A DNA stretch of 10,835 nt from JBDSLU01 sp039916225 (GCA_039916225.1 JBDSLU010000429.1:1-10835), one strand, 5' to 3'. Counted from the stretch's first letter, positions 1 to 6,314 are shown. The notes: a model not told the origin generated them from the sequence alone. A program made the numbers and translations.

Positions 1-241
1 GATCGTCGAGGATCTGGTTCGTCGCCGACTCGTAGAAGATGCCGCGGCTGCGGTATTCGAGGAGGTAGTACTTCAACGCCTTCAACTCGATGCAGCGAGT
101 GTCGGGCGTGTAGCTGATCCGTATCTCGCCGAAGTCCGGGAGGCCGGTCTTCGGGCACATCGAGGTGAACTCCGGGCAGCGGATCTCGATTTCGTAGTCG
201 CGCTCGGGTCGCGGGTTCGGAAACGTCTCGAGGTCGGCCAT
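1..241 (-). CDS. queF: NADPH-dependent 7-cyano-7-deazaguanine (preQ0) reductase, N-terminal part
   Basis: The enzyme reduces the nitrile of preQ0 to the amine preQ1, a cytoplasmic step in queuosine tRNA-modification synthesis. The 80 complete codons visible carry the family hallmark CPEFTSMCPKTGLPDF at residues 22-37. Cys29 aligns with the catalytic thioimide-forming cysteine (Cys55 of B. subtilis QueF) and Asp36 with the catalytic acid. Further on, IELKALKYYLLEYRSRGIFYE (around 51-71) ends in the conserved substrate-binding Glu71. The short N-terminus matches the single-domain (B. subtilis type) form rather than the long E. coli type. The ATG at 241-239 is chosen because it gives the family's usual distance to the CPEFT motif. 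The gene runs off the left edge, so its 3' half is not visible. It is transcribed divergently from the HU-like gene. Confidence 0.95.
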   Translation of the reverse strand, partial: MADLETFPNPRPERDYEIEIRCPEFTSMCPKTGLPDFGEIRISYTPDTRCIELKALKYYLLEYRSRGIFYESATNQILDD

Positions 242-266
242 GCGCCGAAGTGTACATCTCTCGTTG

Positions 267-293
267 GCATCGCGTCCCCTCAGGACGCGATGC
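267..293 (-). promoter_or_regulatory. Perfect hairpin in the queF leader
   Basis: An 11-bp perfect inverted repeat (267-277 with 283-293; arm gcatcgcgtcc) encloses a 5-nt loop and lies about 25 nt upstream of the queF ATG. There is no T-run on either side, so it does not look like a terminator. It does not show the layout of a preQ1 riboswitch (small stem plus A-rich pseudoknot tail next to the RBS). It could be an operator, an mRNA-stability element or a translation-control stem; its function is unknown. Confidence 0.5.
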
Positions 294-446
294 GGCGGCC
301 TTTCGGACGTGCGGCTGCTATTCACGACGCTGGGCGCGTCGCGGCGCCGCACGCCCGGCCGCGGCCGGGGCGGTGGCGTGCCCATTCCGCTCACCGCCCG
401 ATCTCGATTCAGCCCGAAAAATCGGCATGTTTCGGTGGTTGCGCGA
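294..446. other. GC-rich divergent intergenic region
   Basis: No convincing gene is seen here; the open frames are typical chance frames of GC-rich DNA. The stretch includes two short perfect palindromes, gcggcgccgc (341-350) and cccggccgcggccggg (354-369). These could be simple GC-rich sequence or protein-binding sites. The queF promoter should lie here on the minus strand but no clear -35/-10 pair could be picked. Confidence 0.5.
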
Positions 447-475
447 TTGACACCCTTGCGAGCGCGCGCTAGGAT
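447..475 (+). promoter_or_regulatory. Sigma70-type promoter of the HU-like gene
   Basis: A perfect -35 box TTGACA (447-452) is followed after exactly 17 nt by TAGGAT (470-475), a good -10 box. Transcription would start near 482, giving a leader of about 118 nt before the GTG at 600. A near-consensus promoter fits an abundant nucleoid protein. Confidence 0.75.
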
Positions 476-585
476 ACGGCGATTTTTCACGAGAGCGTCG
501 GTTCGTACGCGCCATGCCGCGTCACGCCCAGCGCGTCTCACGCCGAGGTGAGTCGACGGCCCCGCTTGGCGGGAGCGACCGTCAG

Positions 586-593
586 AAGGAGGG
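586..593 (+). promoter_or_regulatory. Ribosome binding site of the HU-like gene
   Basis: The sequence aaggaggg lies 6 nt upstream of a GTG codon at 600-602. This fixes the GTG, rather than the internal ATG at codon 7, as the start. Confidence 0.8.
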
Positions 594-599
594 GACGCA

Positions 600-899
600 G
601 TGGCTGAAGCCAAAAAAATGGGCAAGTCGGAGCTGTTCGCACATTTCGCCGAACGGTTCGAGTGGAAGCGTACGCAGGCTCGTGAGTTCTTCGAATACCT
701 CACCGAGCTCGCCGAGAAGGAGCTCAAGCGCTCGGGTGAGTTCACCCTGCCGGGCATGGTGAAGCTCTACGTGCGCAAGACGAAGGCGCGCATGGGGCGG
801 AACCCGGCGACGGGCGAGCCCATCAAGATTCCGGCCAAGACGGTCGTGAAGGCACGCATCCCCAAGCAGATGAAGGACGCCGTCCTCCCGCGCCGGTAA
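600..899 (+). CDS. HU-family DNA-binding protein
   Basis: A 99-residue histone-like protein of the HU/IHF family, which binds and bends DNA as a dimer in the nucleoid. The N-terminal helices (about 9-44) form the dimerisation part. The beta-arm carries the family signature GRNPATGEPIKIPA at 66-79, with Pro69 at the tip position that intercalates into DNA in HU. The C-terminal VVKARIPKQMKDAV (82-95) matches the usual closing strand and helix. It differs from typical 90-aa HU in a Lys-rich N-terminal extension and in KLYVRKTKARM before the arm, so it belongs to a divergent HU-like subgroup rather than canonical HupA/B. It has its own promoter (447-475), a strong RBS and its own terminator, so it is monocistronic. 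Confidence 0.9.
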   Translation: MAEAKKMGKSELFAHFAERFEWKRTQAREFFEYLTELAEKELKRSGEFTLPGMVKLYVRKTKARMGRNPATGEPIKIPAKTVVKARIPKQMKDAVLPRR

Positions 900-922
900 G
901 CGACGCGCGCTCGGCCATCATC

Positions 923-960
923 GGGCTCCGTGGTTCACACCGCGGAGCCCGTTGTTGTGT
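923..960 (+). terminator. Rho-independent terminator after the HU-like gene
   Basis: A 10-bp stem (923-932 gggctccgtg with 941-950 cgcggagccc, one G-T pair) has an 8-nt loop and is followed by gttgttgtgt. It begins 23 nt after the HU stop codon. The T-tract is interrupted by G, so termination may be only partly efficient. Confidence 0.75.
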
Positions 961-977
961 ACCGACTCGCGCAATTC

Positions 978-1177
978 CCAACGTCCAATGACCAACTTCC
1001 AACTTCCAACTTCCAACTTCCAACTTCCAACTTCCAACGCCCAATGGCCGCTCGCTTCGCTCGGGCCGAACCCAGCCTGGTTGGGCGTTGGGAATTGGGA
1101 GTGCCTTGGCAGTTGGCAGTTGGCAGTTGGAAGTTGGAAGTTGGCACCGTTGGAAGTTGGCGGTTGGAAGTTGGTAG
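978..1177. repeat. Inverted arrays of a 7-bp repeat (CCAACTT / AAGTTGG)
   Basis: The left arm (978-1047) is ten consecutive heptads in register: ccaacgt, ccaatga, six perfect ccaactt (992-1033), ccaacgc, ccaatgg. The right arm (1081-1177) is built from the complementary heptads: ttgggcg, ttgggaa, ttgggag, then after a 4-nt slip three ttggcag, two ttggaag, and further ttggaag/ttggcgg/ttggtag units with one 2-nt insertion. The arms pair in register; the innermost 11 bp (1034-1044 with 1081-1091) are perfect. A 33-nt GC-rich spacer (1048-1080) holds the motif gctcgcttcgctcggg. The block fills the gap between the HU terminator and the stop codon of the convergent kinase gene, ending 12 nt from it. 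Frames through it translate as GSWKLEV-type repeats and are not genes. Transcribed from the kinase side it would form a long RNA hairpin that could end or stabilise that transcript. Confidence 0.9.
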
Positions 1178-1189
1178 TTGACCCTGTCG

Positions 1190-2935
1190 TCACGCGGAGG
1201 CCTTCTGCAGCAGGCCCTGGGCGGGAATCGCGGGGAACGACAGCGTGAACACCGAGCCTTTGCCGACCTCGCTCACGACGGCGATGGTGCCGCCGAGTTG
1301 CTCGACGATGCGTCGCGAGATCGCCAGGCCGAGACCCAGGCCGCGCCGCTTGGTCGTCACGTAGTCGTCGAAGACGTGCGGCAGGCGCTCCGACGCGATG
1401 CCGCAGCCGGTGTCGCCGATCTCGATCACCGCGCGTCCCTCCGTCTCGCGCGTCTCCAACCACACGCGCCCGTTCGGGGGCGTCGCCTGCAGCGCGTTCT
1501 GCAGCAGGTTCTGCAGCACCCGGCCGAGCGCGAACAGATCGCCTTCGATTGCCAGGGCGCTGGCCGGCGTCGTCACCGCGACGGACAGGCCGGCCTGGGC
1601 CGCGATCGGATTGATCCGCTCCGCGGTCTCCTGCAGCAGCCGTGCGACGTCGACCGGGAAGCGCTCGAGCGGGATGGGCCGCGCCAGGTTCCGCAGGTCC
1701 TCGAGCAGCCGGCGGATGGCCGGAAACTCGCGATCGATCATCCGACGGAAATCCTGCCGGTACTGCGGATCCTCATAGAGCTGCAGCATCAGCCGGCAGT
1801 TGTTGCCGATGTTCTGGATCGGGTGGGCCAGGTCATGGACGAGGCCGGCGGCGATGCGCCCGAACGTCGCCTGCCGTTCCTGGCGCACGGCCTCGGCCTG
1901 CAGCGTCACGAGGCGATCGGCCATGCTGTTGAAGGCGCGTCCCAGTTCCGCGAACTCGTCGCGGCCGGCGATCGTGACCCGCTCGTGCAGCCGTCCGTCG
2001 GACAGCGCGCGCGTGGCGTGCATCAGTGCGTCGATGGGCCGGACGAAGCTGCGGCCCCAGACGACGGCGATGAACAGGGTCAGCGCCAGGCCGGTCAGCA
2101 CCGTCATGACGAGGAAGCGCTCGAGCCGTGTCGACAGCGCGAAGGCCTCGACGGCCCGCTGCTCGACGATGATGCGCCAGCCGCGCTCGCCGACCGGGCG
2201 CGCCACGCCCAGCATCTCGACGCCGTCCTGGCGCGTGTAGCGCTCGACGCCGGCCAGCGTCGCACCCGGCCTGGGATGGATCAGCGGATGCCAGAGCAGG
2301 TCGTCGCCGCGGGCCACGCTGGAGCGCATGGCGGGATCGCCGTGGCCGATGAGGCGGCCCTTTTCGTCGACCAGCACGGCGTGCCCGCGCCCGCCGACCC
2401 GGACCCGATCGACGACGCGCCATAGCTCCTCGAGGCTCAGACGCCCGACGAGGTAGGCCACCGGCGGCCCGGCGTGGTCGAGGAAGAGCGAGATCTCGGT
2501 CGACGGCAGCAGCGCCGAGTCAATCTGGATCGGCGCGACGCGCGGCCGCCGGGGCAGGGGCCGCTCGGCGCCGAGGACCAGCGTCGGCTTGAGCAACCGG
2601 CTCGACGCCATCGGCGTGCCGTCGGCGTCGAACAGCGTCAGCTCGCTGTAGGCCGGGAACGCGGTGACGTTGTTGCGGACGATGCGTTCCTGCTGATCCG
2701 GCGAGAGGTGGGCGTACTGCAGGTCGGACGCGACCGAGGTCAAGAGATCGATGTTGTGGTCGAGATACTGGGCGATCTCGGCGGCGGCGTGCTCGGCGGC
2801 GGTCTCGGCCTCGCCGGCCACCGAGACGTTGGTCGCCGAGCGCAGCAGTTGCAGCGACACCACACCGTAGGCGAGCAGCGGGGCGATGGCTGCCGTGGCG
2901 ACGAGGGCGGCGAGGCGCGCGCGAATCGTCTTCAC
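1190..2935 (-). CDS. Membrane sensor histidine kinase (Cache-like sensor, HAMP, HisKA, HATPase)
   Basis: A 581-aa inner-membrane sensor kinase. Membrane segment 1 is at about 8-30. An extracytoplasmic region (about 35-268) has two Cache-like stretches, LTLFDADGTPMASS near 99-112 and HAVLVDEKGRLIGHG near 185-199, suggesting a double-Cache fold. Membrane segment 2 (about 274-293) is followed by HAMP (about 294-346). The phosphoacceptor is His367 in AAGLVHDLAHPIQ, an unusual H-box. The ATPase domain has the N-box (Asn480 in NLLQNALQA), G1 box DTGCGI (508-513), F-box VFDDYVTTK (521-529) and G2 box GLGLGLAI (532-539). The TTK/GLGLGL style is that of NtrB-like kinases. There is no receiver domain and no response regulator in the window. 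The GTG start at 2935-2933 overlaps the stop of the upstream binding-protein gene as GTGA, implying translational coupling. An open frame continues upstream of this GTG, but it is antiparallel noise over the binding-protein gene. The domain assignment is firm; the ligand is unknown. Confidence 0.93.
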   Translation of the reverse strand: MKTIRARLAALVATAAIAPLLAYGVVSLQLLRSATNVSVAGEAETAAEHAAAEIAQYLDHNIDLLTSVASDLQYAHLSPDQQERIVRNNVTAFPAYSELTLFDADGTPMASSRLLKPTLVLGAERPLPRRPRVAPIQIDSALLPSTEISLFLDHAGPPVAYLVGRLSLEELWRVVDRVRVGGRGHAVLVDEKGRLIGHGDPAMRSSVARGDDLLWHPLIHPRPGATLAGVERYTRQDGVEMLGVARPVGERGWRIIVEQRAVEAFALSTRLERFLVMTVLTGLALTLFIAVVWGRSFVRPIDALMHATRALSDGRLHERVTIAGRDEFAELGRAFNSMADRLVTLQAEAVRQERQATFGRIAAGLVHDLAHPIQNIGNNCRLMLQLYEDPQYRQDFRRMIDREFPAIRRLLEDLRNLARPIPLERFPVDVARLLQETAERINPIAAQAGLSVAVTTPASALAIEGDLFALGRVLQNLLQNALQATPPNGRVWLETRETEGRAVIEIGDTGCGIASERLPHVFDDYVTTKRRGLGLGLAISRRIVEQLGGTIAVVSEVGKGSVFTLSFPAIPAQGLLQKASA

Positions 2936-4452
2936 GGCGCCCCGCCGTTGGCGCTGCCGCGGCCGACGATCTGCCACCGATCGACCGAGCGCAGGATGTC
3001 CAGGTCGTCGCCGGGGGGCAGGGTGAAGCGGCGGCTCACCGCTCGGCTGCGCTGCTCCCAGTAGAGGAACACCGCCGGCGGATCGTCGTGCATCGTGCGC
3101 TGCAGCGCGTGGACGGCAGCCCGGGTTTCGTCGTCGGTGCGCGCCGTGCGAAGGCGATCGAGCGCGGGGTTGGCGCTCGCGTAGCCGGACCGGAGGAACG
3201 GGCCCGGCGGGTTCGAGTGCCACATCATGTAGGTGAAGCCGAGGCCGGTGCTGGCGATCAGCTCGTTGACGAAAGCGTCGAACCGGCCCGCGGCGACTCG
3301 CGTCGAGAATTCCGGCAGCGGCAGAGCCTCGAGTCGCATGTCGACGTCGACGCTCTGGAGCTGGCGCTGCAGCAGGAGAGCCAGCCGCTCGAAGCGCGGT
3401 TCGGCCAGCACCAGGCACGTGAAGGTCAGACGCGCCGGCGCCGGGCCGCCGCGACGCCGTAGTCCAGCGGCGTCGAGGATCGCCGCTGCCGCGGCCGTAT
3501 CGAAGTCGAAGACCGGCGCCGAGGCATCGCGGGCCCAATGGTTCGGCGGGATGTGGTCGGTGGCGGCGACGCCCCGGCCGCCGATGGCATCGTCGATCAC
3601 GGCGCGCCGATCGACGGCGAGATTCAGCGCCCGCCGGACGTCACGCCGTCCGAGCACCGGGTGCCCGGCGTTGAAGGCCAGCGCCGTCACGTAGGGCCGG
3701 AGGAAGGACGCGACGTGCGCGTTGGGCGATTCCCGGACGAACTCGAAGGCATCGGGCGCGACCTCGTGGAGCAGGTCGACCTCGCCGCGCATCATCGCGC
3801 TCCAGGCCTCGCGCTGCGAGGGGTACTCGGCGATGGTGATCGTCTCGACGGTGGCGCGGCCGCGGTAGTAGCCCTTGAACCGTCCGAGCACCGCCTTGCC
3901 CCTGGTCCGCGAGTCGGGGCGGAACGGACCGGCGCCGGCGGCGTGCCCGAGGCTGACGATGGGCGAGAAGTTGAAGCTCTCGAGCAGCAGGGCGTTCGGC
4001 TTCCGCAGCCGGACGATGAGTTCGAGCGGGCCGGGGGCCTCGACGGCGAGCACGTCGCGGAGGCCGGGCAGCGTCTCGCTCTCGGTGGCCGCCGGCGCCG
4101 GCGCGATGGCCGCCTTCGCCGCCGCGGCCGTGACCGGCTCGCCGTCCTGGAAGATCAGGCCCGGGCGCAGGAAGAAGCGCCAGGTGAGACCGTCCGGCGA
4201 GACCTCCCAGCGCTCGGCGAGCCGCGCCTCCGGCCGACCGTCGCGTCCGAGGCCGACCAGGCCTTCGTCGCTCAGCAAGCCCGCGATGACGTCGATGCTG
4301 CGGTTGCCGGCCTCACTGGATCGCGGGTCGGCGACGGCGACCGTGACGGTGGACGCCTGATCGCCGCCGGCGCCCGGCGTCGAACCGGCCTCCGGCCGGC
4401 ACGCCGCCAGAGCGAGGCAGACCAGCGCTGTACAGACGATCGGCCGGAGCAC
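2932..4452 (-). CDS. Peptide-binding lipoprotein, ABC extracellular solute-binding family 5
   Basis: A 506-aa exported receptor of the SBP_bac_5 (DppA/OppA-like) family, which binds oligopeptides or related solutes outside the cytoplasmic membrane. The N-terminus is a lipoprotein signal with lipobox LAAC, giving lipidated Cys18. Family hallmarks are LAERWEVSPDGLTWRFFLRP (78-97) running into FQDGEPVTA (101-109), then ALAFNAGHPVLGRRDVRRAL (257-276) followed by NLAVDR and IPPNHW (301-306). The GTG at 4452-4450 is chosen because AGGA lies 7 nt upstream and it places the signal peptide at the N-terminus. The ATG at 4460 is in another frame. No permease or ATPase genes accompany it. It lies 51 nt downstream of a small peptide gene and is coupled by a 4-base overlap to a histidine kinase. 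This context suggests a receptor that informs the kinase rather than an importer component; that role is inferred. Confidence 0.9.
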   Translation of the reverse strand: MLRPIVCTALVCLALAACRPEAGSTPGAGGDQASTVTVAVADPRSSEAGNRSIDVIAGLLSDEGLVGLGRDGRPEARLAERWEVSPDGLTWRFFLRPGLIFQDGEPVTAAAAKAAIAPAPAATESETLPGLRDVLAVEAPGPLELIVRLRKPNALLLESFNFSPIVSLGHAAGAGPFRPDSRTRGKAVLGRFKGYYRGRATVETITIAEYPSQREAWSAMMRGEVDLLHEVAPDAFEFVRESPNAHVASFLRPYVTALAFNAGHPVLGRRDVRRALNLAVDRRAVIDDAIGGRGVAATDHIPPNHWARDASAPVFDFDTAAAAAILDAAGLRRRGGPAPARLTFTCLVLAEPRFERLALLLQRQLQSVDVDMRLEALPLPEFSTRVAAGRFDAFVNELIASTGLGFTYMMWHSNPPGPFLRSGYASANPALDRLRTARTDDETRAAVHALQRTMHDDPPAVFLYWEQRSRAVSRRFTLPPGDDLDILRSVDRWQIVGRGSANGGAP

Positions 4453-4503
4453 GCCGCCATCCTATGGCAACGCACCACCAGCCGAACAGGGGTGGGACGA
4501 ACG

Positions 4504-4605
4504 CTACTTCTTCTCCGCGACTTCCATCGGACAGTCGATCATCCACGCGCAGTACTTGCCGTGCGGCTTGTTCTTGGTGGCGGTCTGGACGACTTTGATG
4601 GTCAT
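4504..4605 (-). CDS. 33-aa putative RiPP precursor peptide
   Basis: A small open frame of 33 codons plus TAG, starting with ATG at 4605-4603, 28 nt downstream of the radical SAM/SPASM gene on the same strand. A clear Shine-Dalgarno TAGGAG ends 9 nt before the ATG. The N-terminal half is Lys/Thr-rich (MTIKVVQTATKNK) and leader-like. Residues 16-26 read GKYCAWMIDCP: two cysteines (19 and 25), one Trp (21) and an Asp (24) packed together, followed by a charged tail ending EKK. This is what a core peptide for a SPASM-type maturase would look like: possible thioether partners (Cys19, Cys25), a cyclophane-forming aromatic (Trp21), and Lys17/Trp21 in the KxxxW spacing of streptide-type Lys-Trp crosslinks. 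There is no double-glycine export site. I do not recognise the family. It could instead be a small protein unrelated to the maturase, but RBS quality and position make a real gene likely. Confidence 0.8.
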   Translation of the reverse strand: MTIKVVQTATKNKPHGKYCAWMIDCPMEVAEKK

Positions 4606-4614
4606 GATCGGTAT

Positions 4615-4620
4615 CTCCTA
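4615..4620 (-). promoter_or_regulatory. Ribosome binding site of the 33-aa peptide gene
   Basis: TAGGAG on the minus strand, 9 nt upstream of the ATG at 4605. It lies in the 28-nt gap after the maturase stop codon and is the main evidence that this very short frame is translated. Confidence 0.8.
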
Positions 4621-4633
4621 TGAGGGGGCAACA

Positions 4634-6100
4634 TCAAGAGAGCGCCGCGGCGTCAGCCGCCAGCGACACGAGCGCCGATTCGAGGCTGGGTCGGTGACAG
4701 GCCGGCATGTCCAGGTCACCGAGTTCGGTGTGCGAGGCGACGCTGCAGCCGCCGGCGCACACGGGGATGAAGGAACAGTCGCCGCAGTTGCGCCAGGCGC
4801 CGATGCGGTCGAAACGGTCGGCCGCCTTCGCCTGCAGGGGCGTCCGGGCCGCGGCGATGTGGCCGGTGGCGAAGCTGGCCTCGCCGGTGAAGCCGGGGCA
4901 GGCGTAGAGCGCGCCGTCTGGCCCGATGGTCTCGGCGTGCTGGCGATGGATCTCGCACGGCCCCATGTGGACGCCGTCGATGGTCGGGAAGCCGCGCTTC
5001 TTCGTCTCTTCGCGGAGAAAGCCCATCGTCTCGTCGACGAAGTGGCAGGTATCGCAGGCGCTGGTGCCCTTCGACGTCCCGCCGGCGCCAGCGACCGTCA
5101 TGCACGTGCCGCCGAGCGGGGCGCCGTTGGCGGCGACCGCGGTGAGCGGGATGATCCCGTTGATGCCCGATGGCTTGGCGGCCTGGAGAGCCGCGCCCGG
5201 CGTCGACGGAGCGGCGCCGCCCATCACCGGCTTGAAACTGACCTTGGCGATCTTCGGGGCGAACTCCTCCTCGGCGAGGAAGTCGAGCAGCGCTGGGTAG
5301 CTGTCGGCGTTGTCGGCGTCGAAGTTGCCGCCGATCGAGATCGCGACTTTGTGAGCGACGGCGCGGACGTTGGCGACGATCTTGTCGAAGGTGCCCTGGC
5401 CGCCGCGCAGCGGCCGCTTGAGATCGTGCGCCGCCTTGTCGCCGTCGAGGGTGACCTTGACGCCGGTGAGGCCGTACGGCACCAGGCGATCGACGACCTC
5501 GGGCGTGAGCAGCAGGCCGTTGGTGATGATGCTGAGCGTCAGCCGGATGCCGCGGGCGGTGGCCGCCGTGTGGACGTGCTCGGCGAGGTGGTAGACCACC
5601 GGCAGGTTGAGGAGCGGCTCGCCGCCGAAGAAGGTCAGGGAGACGCGTTCCGGGCGGATCTCGTCCATCTGCCGGGCGGCGTGCTCGACCACGGCATGGG
5701 CGGTCTCGAGCGACATCTTGTGCGCGTGCCGGTTGTGGTCGTCGTGATCGCCCTGGAAGCAGTAGCCGCAGGCGAAGTTGCACTGCAGCGTGGTCAGGAC
5801 GGTGAGGCGCAGTTGTGACGTATCGTGCCTGATTGCGTCGAAGTAGGCATCGAGGGCACGCCGATCGGCCTGGTGGCTCTCGACGACGAAGCCCAGTTCG
5901 GTGAGGGTGGCGAGCGCTTCGCGCTCTTCGGCGTCGAAGGGCGACGCGGCGACGCCAGCCCTCGTGCGCCCCTCGACGGAGTCGAGCAGCGACACCACCT
6001 CCGGAGGTACGATGATCTGCGCGTCGGTCAGCGTGTTCATCAGGAACACGTCGGACTGATCGCGGAGCGGAACGCGGACGTTGAAGATTGATGGCTGCAT
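4634..6100 (-). CDS. Radical SAM/SPASM peptide maturase
   Basis: A 488-aa iron-sulfur enzyme of the radical SAM superfamily with a C-terminal SPASM domain, the class that modifies ribosomal peptides (as for PqqE, AlbA and mycofactocin MftC) or sulfatases. Residues 1-95 form a small N-terminal region that may bind the peptide leader as a PqqD-like RRE does; this is inferred. The radical SAM cluster motif is Cys107-X3-Cys111-X2-Cys114 in LQCNFACGYCF, followed by FFGGEP (157-162) for SAM binding. The SPASM cysteines are complete: Cys382, Cys401 (after a GX4C), Cys439-X2-Cys442-X5-Cys448-X3-Cys452 and Cys468, as expected for two auxiliary 4Fe-4S clusters. Between barrel and SPASM is an Ala/Gly/Thr-rich stretch (about 292-348) with three further cysteines (333, 349, 352). 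The ATG at 6100 is chosen because the frame then begins MQPSIFNVRVPL, usual for this kind of maturase. The upstream ATG at 6241 would add 47 residues lacking family character. No strong RBS is seen. Confidence 0.92.
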   Translation of the reverse strand: MQPSIFNVRVPLRDQSDVFLMNTLTDAQIIVPPEVVSLLDSVEGRTRAGVAASPFDAEEREALATLTELGFVVESHQADRRALDAYFDAIRHDTSQLRLTVLTTLQCNFACGYCFQGDHDDHNRHAHKMSLETAHAVVEHAARQMDEIRPERVSLTFFGGEPLLNLPVVYHLAEHVHTAATARGIRLTLSIITNGLLLTPEVVDRLVPYGLTGVKVTLDGDKAAHDLKRPLRGGQGTFDKIVANVRAVAHKVAISIGGNFDADNADSYPALLDFLAEEEFAPKIAKVSFKPVMGGAAPSTPGAALQAAKPSGINGIIPLTAVAANGAPLGGTCMTVAGAGGTSKGTSACDTCHFVDETMGFLREETKKRGFPTIDGVHMGPCEIHRQHAETIGPDGALYACPGFTGEASFATGHIAAARTPLQAKAADRFDRIGAWRNCGDCSFIPVCAGGCSVASHTELGDLDMPACHRPSLESALVSLAADAAALS

Positions 6101-6314
6101 GGGCGGATGTTCGCGGAATTGCAACCGGCATTCCGGACCATCGCCGCAGCGTGGCATTCGTGTGAATACCGCACAGTGGAGGCCCTCGGCCGGTGCTTGA
6201 ATGAACGGCCAGGGATTTACGAACTTGAGTGAATGTCGCACTATTTGTGATCAACACCAGCTGTTCTGTTGCAAAAGCTGCGATATGCGTGAAGACCTGC
6301 AGGGATCCCATTTC
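6101..6314. other. Divergent intergenic region between maturase and M14 peptidase genes
   Basis: This 214-bp region must hold promoters for both directions. It is locally more AT-rich around 6215-6300, with the palindromic element ttgtgatcaa inside, but I could not find a convincing -35/-10 pair on either strand. The frames extending from both flanking genes into this region look like chance extensions. Confidence 0.5.

Noticed and set aside
242..300. preQ1 riboswitch upstream of queF
   Set aside because: The leader shows a long perfect stem but not the short stem, conserved loop and A-rich pseudoknot tail of preQ1 riboswitches.
978..1177. CRISPR array
   Set aside because: The units are 7 bp, contiguous without spacers and inverted across a centre, unlike 24-40 bp repeats with unique spacers.
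918..1463. Frames encoding repetitive GSWKLEV / PTSNFQL-type proteins
   Set aside because: These are translations of the heptad DNA repeat in several frames on both strands; no RBS or start supports them.
1178..2425. Plus-strand open frame of 415 codons antisense to the kinase
   Set aside because: It lies opposite conserved kinase motifs (H, N, G1 and G2 boxes) and its translation has no recognisable domain.
2936..3538. N-terminal extension of the kinase frame to 782 codons
   Set aside because: The extra part is Arg/Ala-rich noise overlapping the binding-protein gene. The GTG at 2935 begins directly before a membrane segment and overlaps the upstream stop as GTGA.
6101..6241. 47-codon N-terminal extension of the maturase
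   Set aside because: The extension lacks family character, whereas the frame from 6100 begins like other SPASM peptide maturases.
6201..6314. 38-codon N-terminal extension of the M14 protein (Cys-rich)
   Set aside because: It would place the signal peptide internally. The ATG at 6315 has an AGGGA at good spacing and starts directly with the signal sequence.
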